Positions 1 to 8,139 of a DNA stretch of 46,063 nt are shown here, piece after piece (within the stretch, counting starts at the first letter, position 1; each line of letters opens with the position of its first letter). A program made the translations under genes and the position numbers. This DNA comes from Alphaproteobacteria bacterium (GTDB lineage: Bacteria; Pseudomonadota; Alphaproteobacteria; JAJUGE01), in the NCBI GenBank assembly GCA_029268305.1, contig JAJUGE010000016.1, forward strand, positions 1-46,063. The letters are read 5' to 3'. The notes under the pieces are model-generated. The model searched no databases and was not told where the DNA came from. It worked only from the letters and a program-made list of their open reading frames with translations.

Positions 1-420
1 CGCATCGCACGGCACCGGCTCGAACGGACTGCAGGTCGGATCCGGTTGGCGCTTGTAATCTCCCGAGACAACGACACGGCACCCGCCGAACTCGAGCACG
101 ACCTGTGCGCTGCCGAGGATATGGCCGGCGGGAACGAGCTTAACCGCGACATCGCCCACCGCGACCGATTGGCCGAACGACAGGGGCATGCGACCCGGTC
201 TGTCGGCCTCGTCGGGGTAGCGGTGCCGCATGATGGCCAGGGTTTCCGCCGTGGCGAGCACACTTCCGTGGCCAGGCCGCGCGTGATCGGCGTGGCCATG
301 GGTGATGATCGCACGTTCCGCGGGACGGGTTGGATCGACATGAAAGGCGCCGGGAACACAGAACAGCCCGGACGCCGTGACCCGAAGCCACGAGGATGGC
401 GGAAGCGGAGCGGCTGTCAT
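1..420 (-). CDS. Ligase-associated DNA exonuclease, MBL fold (partial)
   Basis: N-terminal 140 residues of a metallo-beta-lactamase-fold protein; the gene runs off the left edge of the window. The zinc motif HGHADHA lies at residues 41-47, followed by a GHILGSAQV stretch and VVSGDYKR, the pattern of mRNA 3'-processing/SNM1-like nucleases. The opening (about residues 10-30, with LFCVPGAFHVDP) matches the family annotated as ligase-associated DNA exonuclease, which usually sits beside an ATP-dependent DNA ligase and an Lhr-like helicase in a bacterial repair cassette. Those partners would lie outside this window, so the link is inferred. The start is ATG at 420. It could also be a more general RNA-processing MBL exonuclease. 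Confidence 0.8.
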   Translation of the reverse strand, partial: MTAAPLPPSSWLRVTASGLFCVPGAFHVDPTRPAERAIITHGHADHARPGHGSVLATAETLAIMRHRYPDEADRPGRMPLSFGQSVAVGDVAVKLVPAGHILGSAQVVLEFGGCRVVVSGDYKRQPDPTCSPFEPVPCDA

Positions 421-482
421 GGTCCGGATATGGGGCGTCCGGAGCGGCCTTGTAGGCGAGCCTTAGACGGCGCCTGTCACAG

Positions 483-767
483 TCACGGTTTGCGGCGCTG
501 CTCCGGTCGCGCGCGCGGGCGGAAGAAGACGAACCAGGCGACGAGCGCCACGATTACGATCAGCGCGATAATGCCCCACGTGCCGAGGTCGAGCCACCCT
601 GAGGTTTCGGCTGCGGGAGCGGGATCTGCGGTCTCGGCCGGCGTTTCGGCCGGGGCGGCCTGCTGCGTCTGCGCAGCGAGGGGGGACGCGGCCATGGAGG
701 CCGTGAGCAGCATCGTGGCACTCAACGCATGATGTGCCGTTTCCCGGATCGCGGCGCTCATCTTCAT
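483..767 (-). CDS. Small single-pass membrane protein, unknown function
   Basis: 94 residues. It begins with a signal-peptide-like segment (about residues 5-32, ending ASPLAAQ), then an Ala/Pro/Glu-rich linker, one hydrophobic helix (about 62-82) and a short basic tail RPRARPEQRRKP. It is therefore probably exported, anchored near its C-terminus and faces the periplasm through the linker. The ATG at 767 is preceded by a strong ribosome-binding site (GGAGGAAG). It lies on the same strand as the PilZ gene upstream and the exonuclease gene downstream. I do not recognise a family. Confidence 0.6.
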   Translation of the reverse strand: MKMSAAIRETAHHALSATMLLTASMAASPLAAQTQQAAPAETPAETADPAPAAETSGWLDLGTWGIIALIVIVALVAWFVFFRPRARPEQRRKP

Positions 768-875
768 TGCTTCCTCCGTCCCTGATGCGCTTCGGCCGCA
801 CGTGAGCGTGCCAGCTCCCGGAGAACCGCAGGAACCTCGGGCGGGTTCCGGGCGGAGGGGCGGAGAGGTGGGGGG

Positions 876-1217
876 CTAATCTCTCGCGCAATCGAGCGGC
901 ACGAGCCGTCGGAGGCACTGCGTGAGGAGATCGACTGCCGGCGGGCTTGCCTGAAAGGCGACGCCGACCAGTTCGTCGGCACACCATTTGACGTCGGCGT
1001 GGATCTCCTGCTGGTCGTCGTAGGCGAGGACGAGGGGACCGGTAACGGCGGGCAAGCATGTCGCCCGCACGCGCGCACCGCCGAGCGAAATGTCATGGAG
1101 CTCGCCGCGAAACTCCCCTGCGTCGCTGCGCAGAACGATCTCCATCGGCGGCGTCAGTTCGATGCGCAGATTCCGGCGTCGGCAGCTGCCGTTGCGGGCA
1201 CGGATCGCCCATTCCAT
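876..1217 (-). CDS. PilZ domain protein (cyclic-di-GMP receptor candidate)
   Basis: 113 residues, almost entirely one PilZ domain. Both halves of the nucleotide-binding signature are visible: RxxxR in RRRNLR (residues 13-18) and DxSxxG in DISLGG (42-47). A later strand ends in VGVAF, as is usual. Proteins of this kind bind cyclic-di-GMP and pass the signal to motility, exopolysaccharide or transcription partners; the partner here is unknown. An earlier in-frame start exists at 1277. The ATG at 1217 is preferred because GGGGGAGG lies just upstream and the domain begins soon after. Single-domain PilZ proteins of about 110 residues are common in Alphaproteobacteria. Confidence 0.85.
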   Translation of the reverse strand: MEWAIRARNGSCRRRNLRIELTPPMEIVLRSDAGEFRGELHDISLGGARVRATCLPAVTGPLVLAYDDQQEIHADVKWCADELVGVAFQASPPAVDLLTQCLRRLVPLDCARD

Positions 1218-1343
1218 CTTGGCCTCCCCCATGCGGCCATCTGGCATCGAGCACGCCTGCAGTCGGCCGGTCCGCACGGCCAGCGGATATCCGAGCTTCG
1301 TCGAACAGTCCGGCGGCAGCCGCGCAGGCTCGCGCCTCCGTGC

Positions 1344-1862
1344 TCAGATCACCTCGACGCTGTCGGCCATCGGCCCCTTCTGGCCCATCCTCGTCGTGAG
1401 GCGCACGCGCTGATTCGGCTGGAGCGAACCCATGCCGGCCCTCTCCAGGGTCCGCACCGAGACATAGACGTCCTTCCCGCCGTCATCGGGCGTGACGAAG
1501 CCAAACCCCTTCTCCGCGTTGAAGAACTTCACCGTCCCTTCGACGGTCGACGTGGCCCCGCCCGAGGCTCCTCCGTGCATCCCCCTCGGCGACGCGGATC
1601 GTGTTCCCATCGATTCGACCCGGTGGATGATGGCGACCTGCGGTCCCTTCCGGCCCTCCGAAATGTCGCACAGCAGGACGGTGCCCTCGGGGAAGTCGTC
1701 GTGGCCGGATTGCTCCACGGTCGAAACGTGGAGAAACGCGTCGGGCGAGCCGTCGCTCGGCTGCACGAAGCCGAAGCCCTTGGTAGCGTTGTACCATTTG
1801 ACGACAGCCGTTATGTTCTGCTGGCCGACACCCATCGAATCGTTGTAGCGGCGATGCATCAT
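1344..1862 (-). CDS. Tandem cold-shock-domain protein
   Basis: 172 residues with two cold-shock domains joined by a Gly/Ser/Ala-rich linker. The first (about residues 18-82) has RNP1-like KGFGFVQP and RNP2-like DAFLHVS. The second (about 107-172) has KGFGFVTP, but its RNP2 position reads DVYVSVRTL, so the usual His of VFVH is Ser. Cold-shock domains bind single-stranded RNA or DNA and act as RNA chaperones. Two-domain versions are known in Alphaproteobacteria. The ATG at 1862 follows GGAG at a slightly long spacing; an internal ATG at residue 10 is an alternative. A 365-base non-coding stretch upstream could provide a long leader, as in other cold-shock genes. Confidence 0.88.
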   Translation of the reverse strand: MMHRRYNDSMGVGQQNITAVVKWYNATKGFGFVQPSDGSPDAFLHVSTVEQSGHDDFPEGTVLLCDISEGRKGPQVAIIHRVESMGTRSASPRGMHGGASGGATSTVEGTVKFFNAEKGFGFVTPDDGGKDVYVSVRTLERAGMGSLQPNQRVRLTTRMGQKGPMADSVEVI

Positions 1863-2227
1863 CTTTCCGTAAGCTCCACTTCTTCAGGGCCGCACGGACC
1901 CGTGGCCGGGGCAAGAGGACCGGCCGCACACCAGTATCGCCGCGCCACCCCGACCAGTCGCGCGCTTCGTGTACAACCTTCGATCCGGAACGAACGCCCG
2001 GTCCCCGGGGCATCCTTCCCGACCCGTCTGGATGGGCTAGCTATCGGAGACCTCCCTACCACGGTAGCGGCTTCGCGTTATCTCACCGGCCGCTAGCGAC
2101 ATCTTTCCGATAATATCAGGGCAGAACGCGGCGAAATCCGCAAGTAGTAATTCTATATCGCCGACAAGCACCCGGACGCGTTCCCCTGCGGGCGCTCCGA
2201 AGCGTGATCCGCTTCGCCCTCTGCCCT
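1863..2227. other. 365-base intergenic region upstream of the tandem cold-shock gene
   Basis: No convincing gene: the ORFs here have no recognisable protein pattern and no good ribosome-binding site. Positions 2100-2160 are unusually AT-rich for this genome. On the minus strand they contain TATTAT/GATATT-like -10 sequences, but no -35 element at good spacing. A 12-base palindrome CTACCACGGTAG lies at 2056-2067, and a short hairpin follows the acyl-CoA dehydrogenase gene (listed separately). The region probably holds the promoter and leader of the cold-shock gene; this is inference. Confidence 0.4.
2198..2216 (-). terminator. Hairpin after acyl-CoA dehydrogenase gene
   Basis: Perfect 7-bp stem CGAAGCG / CGCTTCG with a 5-base loop, starting 12 bases after the stop codon of the minus-strand gene. 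No T-run follows, so it is a weak or factor-dependent terminator candidate, or an mRNA 3'-end stabiliser. Confidence 0.35.
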
Positions 2228-3427
2228 TCAAAGGCCGAGGACGGCCTTCGCCAGCACGTTCTTCTGCACCTCGTCCGTTCCGCCCATGATCGAGTTGGCG
2301 CGATGATTGAAATAGCGGGAGGAAGCATTGCGCACTCCTTCCGGCGGCAGGAGCGCGTTGGCGAAGGCTTCCGCAGGGTCCGCCGCCAGGTGGGCGTAAG
2401 GACCGACGGCTTCCATGGCCAACTCGGTGACTTCCTTGTGCATGGCCGCGCCGAGGAGCTTGGTGACGGAAGATTCCGCGCCGGGGCGTTGACCGCGTGC
2501 GACACGGTCGAGCAGGCGGAGTTCGGTCCAGCTCATCGCTTCGAGTGATGACTCGAGCGCCGCCAGCCGGGCGCGGAATGCCGGGGTCCGAGCAACCGGC
2601 GCCCCGTCTACGAGCGCCGCTTCCGCCAGACGCCGCAAGCGCTGCAGGTGCGCTCGGATCCGGTGGGAGAGAAACGAGCCCCCGCGCTCGTACTCGAGCA
2701 GGTACTTCGCGATCTCCCATCCCTGGCCTTCGGCTCCGACCCGATTGCTCACGGGAACTCGAACACCTTCGAAGAAGACCTCGTTGAACTCGTGCACACC
2801 GGTCATGAAGCGGAGCGGCCGGACGGTGATCCCGGGCGTGCTCATGTCGATCAGCAGGAACGTGATCCCTTCCTGCTTGCGGCCGCTGCCGTCGGTTCGT
2901 GCCAGGCAAAAGATCCAGTCCGCCTCGTGCGCGCACGTCGTCCAGATCTTCGACCCGTCCACCACATAGTCGTTGCCGTCTCGCACGGCGCGCATGCCGA
3001 GCGCCGCCAGATCGGAGCCGGCACCCGGCTCGGAATAGCCCTGGCACCAGTACAGGTCGCCGGAGACGATCCGCGGCAGGAAGCGCTCCTTCTGCGCATC
3101 GCTGCCGTAGGCCATGAGGACCGGGCCGACCATCTTCAGCCCCTGGTTCTGGAGGGGCGGGGCTCCGCCGAGCGCCGTCTCGGTCTCGAAGATGAAGCGC
3201 TGGATCACCGACCAGCCCGGTCCGCCATCCTCCGCCGGCCAGTTCGGCGCCGACCAGCCTCGTTCGTGCAGGATCTTGGTCCACCGGAGGGTGTCGTCCC
3301 TGGAGGCGAACAGAACATTCGCCGTATCCGCCCATCGCTCCCGAATGTCCCGGGGCAGGCTGGCCGCGACGAACTCGCGTACTTCGTCGGCGAAGGCGCG
3401 ATCGGCTTCCGAGAAAGCGAGCTCCAT
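2228..3427 (-). CDS. Acyl-CoA dehydrogenase
   Basis: 399 residues, the normal length for an FAD-dependent acyl-CoA dehydrogenase, which introduces the alpha-beta double bond in acyl-CoA oxidation. The N-terminal helical domain, the FAD-binding motif YSEPGAGSDLA (about residues 130-140) and the C-terminal segment IMGGTDEVQKN are visible. In medium-chain enzymes the last segment reads YEGT and carries the catalytic Glu. Here that position is Gly, so the base must come from elsewhere, as in isovaleryl- or long-chain-type enzymes, and the substrate cannot be guessed. ATG at 3427 follows AGGAG. It is divergent from the histidine kinase and sits near other lipid/ketone catabolism genes. Confidence 0.9.
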   Translation of the reverse strand: MELAFSEADRAFADEVREFVAASLPRDIRERWADTANVLFASRDDTLRWTKILHERGWSAPNWPAEDGGPGWSVIQRFIFETETALGGAPPLQNQGLKMVGPVLMAYGSDAQKERFLPRIVSGDLYWCQGYSEPGAGSDLAALGMRAVRDGNDYVVDGSKIWTTCAHEADWIFCLARTDGSGRKQEGITFLLIDMSTPGITVRPLRFMTGVHEFNEVFFEGVRVPVSNRVGAEGQGWEIAKYLLEYERGGSFLSHRIRAHLQRLRRLAEAALVDGAPVARTPAFRARLAALESSLEAMSWTELRLLDRVARGQRPGAESSVTKLLGAAMHKEVTELAMEAVGPYAHLAADPAEAFANALLPPEGVRNASSRYFNHRANSIMGGTDEVQKNVLAKAVLGL

Positions 3428-3595
3428 CTCTCATCTCCTGCAGCCCTGCGGTTCGTGAAGCGTAACGGCGGCGAGCATGGGAAGGGAACAGGCCTCGACG
3501 GCCGGCGGCATTAACCGCTTTTCAGCCCTCCGGCGCTAAGTCTGCGGTGCTGGGTTCGCGTCTTCGGGTTCGGGGTGGTCGGGTTGACGGGCGAG

Positions 3596-5083
3596 ATGTT
3601 GCTGATGAGGCGAACTCTCCAGGCTCTGGTCGCCGGACTTGCCGAAGGGCAGCTCGTCTGCGCCGCGGACGGGAGCGTACTCGCGGTCAACGAAGCGTTC
3701 GAGCGGTCGCTCGGGCTGCCTGCCGGCTGGCAGGACAATCCGGAACTGGTGGCGGGCGTCGTTCGCGACTGCACCGCTGCAGCCGCCGAGGGGGCAATGC
3801 GGCAGAGGCCGCTCGCGTCTCTTCGCGTCGAACGGCGGGAGCTTCCGGGGGGCATGTGCGCGATCTCGGCCGAACGAATGGCCGAGGACGATGCGGGCCC
3901 CGCGGACACGGACTGCATACTGCTCCGGGACGTGCTCGACAGCATCGACGCCTCGATCGTCGTCTATGATCGCGACGACCGTTTCGTCTTGGGCAACCGG
4001 CGGTATTTCGAGCTTTACCCGCATCTGCCCGATGATGGCTCACTCGTCGGCCGGACCTTCGAGGAAATGCTTCGGTTCACGCTGGCTCACGGCGCACCGG
4101 CCGATCGGCAGGCAATGACCGATCCCGAAGCGTTCGTCGCACGGCGCCTCTCCGAGTGGAAGAACCCGGGTGAGCGGGAGCAGTTTCACCCTTCCGGCCG
4201 CTGGGACCTGATCCGCCAGCAGGTGACGCCGCAGGGTCACCGCGTCACCTTGCGGGTCGACATCACGCAGCAGAAGCGCCTCCAGGAGGAGCTCGAGCGA
4301 ACCCGCGACGAGCTTCGGGCGGCGAACGACGCCAAGTCCGGGTTCATGGCCGCCGTCAGCCACGAATTGCGAACACCGCTGAACGCGGTGATCGGCTTTG
4401 CCGAGATACTGGGCGAGGAGCACCTCGGGCCAATCGGCTCTCCCCGCTACCGGGAATATGCGCGCGACATCATGGCGGCGGGCCACCACCTGCTCGACCT
4501 GATCGGGACCGTGCTCGACCTCGGCAAGATCGAAGCCGGCAAGCACGAGCTTGACCAGACCACCTTCGATCTGGGGGCACTCCTTGAGTGTCAGGCGGCG
4601 ATGATGCGGGCGCTCGCCCGCAAATCCGGCAACCGGATCCGGGTGGATATCGCGGAGGCAGGGCTACTGCTGATCGGCGATCGGCAGATGGTGACGCAGA
4701 TGGTCCTCAATCTCCTCTCGAATGCGCTGAAGTTCACGTCCGATGGCATCGTCACCCTGTCGGCCGCGCGCGGACCCGACGGTGCGATCCGTTTTGCCGT
4801 GGAAGACACCGGTTGCGGCATTCCGGCGGAGCATCTCGATACGTTGGGAGAGCGCTTCTATCAGGTGCCGCAGGATGCCTGCACGGCTCGTCACGGCACG
4901 GGCATCGGCCTCGCGCTCGTCAAGGAGATGGCGGCACTTCACGGCGCGTCGCTGCGGATCGACAGCAACCAAGGAGTCGGCACGACGATCACGATCGGAT
5001 TTCCAGCGGCGCGCAGCGCTGCCCCTCCGTCGGGACCCGATGGTGCGATCACCGCCGCAGCCGGCGAAGAAACATCATCGTGA
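3596..5083 (+). CDS. Soluble PAS-domain sensor histidine kinase
   Basis: 495 residues without membrane segments, so cytoplasmic. Order: an N-terminal PAS-like segment (about 10-55), a second PAS domain (about 111-225, with VVYDRDDRFVLGNRRYFELYP typical of PAS_7), a short coiled coil, the HisKA box SHELRTPLNAVIGF with phosphoacceptor His256, then the ATPase domain with NLLSNALKF, DTGCGIP and GTGIGLALVK. All catalytic boxes are intact. No response regulator or receiver domain is nearby, so it is an orphan kinase. The start is uncertain: GTG at 3575 would add 7 residues, ATG at 3605 would remove 3, and none has a strong ribosome-binding site. Its 3' end overlaps the small membrane protein gene on the opposite strand by 35 bases. 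Confidence 0.9.
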   Translation: MLLMRRTLQALVAGLAEGQLVCAADGSVLAVNEAFERSLGLPAGWQDNPELVAGVVRDCTAAAAEGAMRQRPLASLRVERRELPGGMCAISAERMAEDDAGPADTDCILLRDVLDSIDASIVVYDRDDRFVLGNRRYFELYPHLPDDGSLVGRTFEEMLRFTLAHGAPADRQAMTDPEAFVARRLSEWKNPGEREQFHPSGRWDLIRQQVTPQGHRVTLRVDITQQKRLQEELERTRDELRAANDAKSGFMAAVSHELRTPLNAVIGFAEILGEEHLGPIGSPRYREYARDIMAAGHHLLDLIGTVLDLGKIEAGKHELDQTTFDLGALLECQAAMMRALARKSGNRIRVDIAEAGLLLIGDRQMVTQMVLNLLSNALKFTSDGIVTLSAARGPDGAIRFAVEDTGCGIPAEHLDTLGERFYQVPQDACTARHGTGIGLALVKEMAALHGASLRIDSNQGVGTTITIGFPAARSAAPPSGPDGAITAAAGEETSS

Positions 5084-5219
5084 CGAGGGCCGCGAGGGCC
5101 GCCAACGTCAGCACCAGAAGAATGATGATGCCGATGCCGCCGAGGATCGCCGAAAGCGTGTCCCAGAACCCGAACTGGGCGACGAGGATGATCAGCACGA
5201 GCAGAATGAGAAGCGGCAT
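5049..5219 (-). CDS. Small two-helix membrane protein (56 aa)
   Basis: A 56-residue protein made almost wholly of two hydrophobic helices, about residues 2-14 and 25-50, separated by a short polar turn (QFGFWDTLS), ending in RRLRR. The basic tail suggests both ends face the cytoplasm. The start is well supported: CAGGAG lies six bases before the ATG at 5219. The last 35 bases overlap the 3' end of the histidine kinase gene on the other strand. I do not recognise a family. Function is unknown; possibilities include a small regulator of a membrane protein. Confidence 0.6.
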   Translation of the reverse strand: MPLLILLVLIILVAQFGFWDTLSAILGGIGIIILLVLTLAALAALVTMMFLRRLRR

Positions 5220-5325
5220 CACGAACTCCTGACGCGGGTCACGGCCGGAGGCGATCCGACCCGGCCCGCCCCGGCAGCGATCAACGTCGGGAACGTCCGA
5301 TGGTTTCGGCCCGCGGCCTCTATGC

Positions 5326-5730
5326 TCAGGCGGGAACCATCTCGCTCAGGTTCACCTCCCGATCGGCGGCGGCGAGGAAGTTCAGCTCCACCTTCACGCC
5401 GTTGGGATCGCGCACGAACATCTGCCGGATGCGCCCGCCCGGCACATCCCGCACTTCGTACTCGTATCCCGCCTTCCGCGCCCGCTCGACGTAGCCGCGG
5501 ATGTCTTCCGCTCCGACTGCGAAATGGTCGACCACGCCGGTGCCCGGCGCGTCCGGCTTTCGGCCCACCAAATGCACGATCGGCACGTCTCCGCAATAGA
5601 GCCAAGCCCCGGGAAAGCTGAAGTTGGGGCGCTCGCCGTTCCGCAAGCCCAGGAATTCCTCGTAGAACCTCACGGTCTCCTCGAGATCTTCGGTGCAGAT
5701 GTTCACATGGTCGAGAGACATGATCGGCAT
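5326..5730 (-). CDS. VOC (glyoxalase/bleomycin-resistance) family protein
   Basis: 134 residues forming the two beta-alpha-beta-beta-beta units of the vicinal-oxygen-chelate fold. Likely metal ligands are His in SLDHVNI, His in VVDHFAV and Glu in VKVELNF; the fourth position reads IVHLVG, giving His where glyoxalase I has Glu. Members are metal-dependent lyases, isomerases, dioxygenases or binding proteins; the reaction is not identifiable. A longer ORF exists to 5808, but ATG at 5730 follows GGGGAGGAC and starts right before the domain. It is divergent from the HpaH-like monooxygenase with 135 bases between, so they may share regulation. Confidence 0.85.
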   Translation of the reverse strand: MPIMSLDHVNICTEDLEETVRFYEEFLGLRNGERPNFSFPGAWLYCGDVPIVHLVGRKPDAPGTGVVDHFAVGAEDIRGYVERARKAGYEYEVRDVPGGRIRQMFVRDPNGVKVELNFLAAADREVNLSEMVPA

Positions 5731-5865
5731 CGGTAGTCCTCCCCGCCGGAAGCCAACTCGGAAAACGAGATTAGCGGGTTCGCAGGCCGAAGAAAACGAA
5801 GTGAACACACGACAGCGGCGACAACCCGGCTATAGTTGCGGCAGCGGTCATAAGGGAGGGCAGCG

Positions 5866-7053
5866 ATGCAGGAACTCGCCACCGCGCAGAATGCACGGCC
5901 GGATTACCTGAAGCGCGCCGCCGATCTCGCCCCGATCCTCATCCGGGGTGCGGCTCACGCCGAGCAACGGGCGGAGCTCGCCCCCGACGTCGTCGACGCC
6001 CTGCACGCCGCCGGTCTCTTCCGCCTTCTCCTGCCCCGCTGGATCGGCGGCGCCGAACTCGACCCGATGAGCTATGTCGCGGTTGTCGAGGAGCTGGCGC
6101 GGCACGATGCGAGTGCGGCCTGGTGCGTCAATCAGGCGACCGGCTGTTCCATGGTCGTGGGTTACATGGAGAAGGAGGCTGCCCGCGAGATCCTGGGCCC
6201 ACGCGATGCGGTAATCGCCTGGGGACCGAGCCCCAAGGCCCGTGCTGTCGCCGTCGAGGGTGGCTATCGTATCGACTATTCCGGCATGTTCGCGAGCGGT
6301 AGCCGGCATGCGACCTGGCTGGGCGGGCACTGCCCCGTTTTCGAAGCGGACGGCACGCAGCGGCTGAACGCGCTCGGTCGACCCGAGATCCGCACCGTGC
6401 TGTTCCCGAAGGCGTCGGTCGAGGTTCGGGATGCCTGGCACGTCGTCGGGCTGCGCGGGACCGGCAGCGACGCGTTCGTGCTGCAGGGCCTCTTCGTGAC
6501 GGAGCGGCACTCGCTCCTGCGGGACGTGGTGTCGGCCCGGGTCGACCCCTCACCGATCTACGGCTTCACGGCAAACGCGATCTATGCTGCGGGATTCGCC
6601 TCGGTCGCGCTCGGTATCGCGCGAAGCGTGCTGGATGCCTTCGTCGACATGGCGCAAGGCAAGACGCCGCGCGGCATGAGCCGGACCCTGCGGGAGAGCG
6701 GGGTCGTGCAGTCGGAAGTAGCGCAATGCCAGGCGAAATGGTGCGCCGCCCGCGCCTACCTGCACAGCGCTCTGGCCGAAGCATGGGCGGGCGCGCGCAA
6801 CGAGCCGCGCCCGCCGGTCGATCAGCGCATGGCGCTACGGCTGGCGGCCACCTTCGCCATTCATCAGGCGAAGGAAGTGGTGGATACGCTCTACGACGCC
6901 GCCGGCGCTACCTCGATCTTCGAAAGCGAGCCGTTCGAACGGCGCTTCCGCGACATCCATGCCGTGACGCAGCAGGTGCAGGGGCGGAAGTCGCACTTCG
7001 AGACGGTCGGTCAGTTCATGCTCGGCCTGGAGGCGGACACGACCTGGCTCTGA
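5866..7053 (+). CDS. Acyl-CoA dehydrogenase-fold flavin monooxygenase (HpaH/HsaA type)
   Basis: 395 residues with the acyl-CoA dehydrogenase fold but the features of the two-component flavin monooxygenase branch (HsaA, HpaH and related oxygenases): an N-terminal helical domain with VDALHAAGLFRLLLPRWIGG, RHDASAAWCVNQ, a middle beta-domain and a C-terminal helical bundle ending in a FETVGQFMLGLE-type tail. The family hydroxylates aromatic or polycyclic compounds with reduced flavin supplied by a separate reductase; no reductase gene is visible here. ATG at 5866 is preceded by GGGAGG. The gene converges on the deacetylase gene with only three bases between the stop codons. The substrate is unknown. 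Confidence 0.85.
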   Translation: MQELATAQNARPDYLKRAADLAPILIRGAAHAEQRAELAPDVVDALHAAGLFRLLLPRWIGGAELDPMSYVAVVEELARHDASAAWCVNQATGCSMVVGYMEKEAAREILGPRDAVIAWGPSPKARAVAVEGGYRIDYSGMFASGSRHATWLGGHCPVFEADGTQRLNALGRPEIRTVLFPKASVEVRDAWHVVGLRGTGSDAFVLQGLFVTERHSLLRDVVSARVDPSPIYGFTANAIYAAGFASVALGIARSVLDAFVDMAQGKTPRGMSRTLRESGVVQSEVAQCQAKWCAARAYLHSALAEAWAGARNEPRPPVDQRMALRLAATFAIHQAKEVVDTLYDAAGATSIFESEPFERRFRDIHAVTQQVQGRKSHFETVGQFMLGLEADTTWL

Positions 7054-7056
7054 CGC

Positions 7057-7950
7057 TCAACCGTCGCCTGGAACGGTGCCCTTCGGCAGGCTCTCTACAT
7101 GCCGGCAGATGTCGCCGGGGCGGGTGAGCCAGATTTCGTTCCGGTGCGCCACGATGTGGCGGAACGCGCGGCGCAGCTCCCGGATCCGGTAGGGACGACC
7201 AGCCACGAACGGGTGCAGCGAGATGGGGCAGACGAGCGGTTGTCCCGCCGCCTGTTCGAGCATCTCGTCGAAGGTGTCGATGATCATGTCGGCGAAGTCG
7301 GCCGAGCTGTAGCGGAACCACACGAGGGCGCGGTTGTCGTTGTTCTCGATCGGATAAGGCATGAGCAGAATGCGACCGGATCGCGTCTTCGCCCAGACCG
7401 GCTGGTCGTCCATGGTCCAGTCCATGACATAGCGGTAGCCGGCCTCCTGCAGCAAATCCAGGGTTCGGGGCGAATTCGAGAGCCAGGGGCTCATCCAGCC
7501 GATCGGTCGCGCGCCTTCGTGGCGCTCGATCGTCGAGGTGCAGTGCTCGATGAGACGCCGCTCCTCTTCCTCGGAGAGCCCGCCCTGTTCGTCGGAGTTG
7601 GTGATGCCGTGCCCGAGGATCTCGTCTCCGCGCGCCCGGATGCGCTCCATGATGTCCGGGTGGTGATCGTAGAGCGCCGTATTGATCTGATGCTCGACCG
7701 GGATGTCGAGCTGATCGAAGAGATCCATCAGGCGCCAGAAGCCGACGCGATTGCCGTAATCGCGCCATGAATAGACGCTGTCGGTGTTCGACTGATCGGG
7801 CGGGGCGATCGCGGCTCCCTTGCCGCGGCCGTAGCGGAAGACCTCGTCGTTCATGGCGACGTAGACCGCCAGCCTCTTGCCGTTCGGCCAGTCGTATACC
7901 GGACGGTCGACAATACTCGAATACTCGTAGCGGCCGTGCACCTCCAGCAT
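7057..7950 (-). CDS. Polysaccharide deacetylase family protein (PuuE-like)
   Basis: 297 residues of the NodB/CE4 deacetylase fold in its cofactor-variant branch that includes the allantoinase PuuE. Visible features are MNDE (33-36) in place of TFDD, YGNRVGFWRLMDLFDQ (65-80), HGITNSDEQGG (114-124) and the late SLHPF motif with His246. The branch acts on C-N bonds of small amides or ureides or on N-acetyl groups. No other purine-catabolism gene is nearby, so the substrate is open. The ORF extends upstream to 8364, but that part has no family pattern; ATG at 7950 fits the domain, although its ribosome-binding site is weak (AAAAGGGG). Divergent from the DUF2293 gene. Confidence 0.85.
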   Translation of the reverse strand: MLEVHGRYEYSSIVDRPVYDWPNGKRLAVYVAMNDEVFRYGRGKGAAIAPPDQSNTDSVYSWRDYGNRVGFWRLMDLFDQLDIPVEHQINTALYDHHPDIMERIRARGDEILGHGITNSDEQGGLSEEEERRLIEHCTSTIERHEGARPIGWMSPWLSNSPRTLDLLQEAGYRYVMDWTMDDQPVWAKTRSGRILLMPYPIENNDNRALVWFRYSSADFADMIIDTFDEMLEQAAGQPLVCPISLHPFVAGRPYRIRELRRAFRHIVAHRNEIWLTRPGDICRHVESLPKGTVPGDG

Positions 7951-8139
7951 CTTGGAACCCCTTTTGTCGCTGCCGAACGATGTCCTCGATGCTCGGGCCA
8001 ATCGGGCCGCGGTGCAAGCCCGCTGCGGCACGGAGGAGCACCGGCGTTTCGATACCGGTTGTGAGCACGGCTTGTAGGCGCGCTTGAACGGCGCGGGTGC
8101 CGTCCGTAGTGTGAGGCAGATTGGCGGGAGGCGTTTCCA

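Noticed and set aside
46-732. 228-residue plus-strand ORF at the left edge
   Set aside because: Antisense to the exonuclease and small membrane protein genes, both of which have better motifs and starts.
2037-3434. 465-residue minus-strand ORF over the acyl-CoA dehydrogenase
   Set aside because: A different frame of the real enzyme gene; low-complexity Arg/Gly/Pro composition.
5831-5836. TATAGT before the HpaH-like gene as a promoter
   Set aside because: No -35 element at 16-18 bases; left out of the features.
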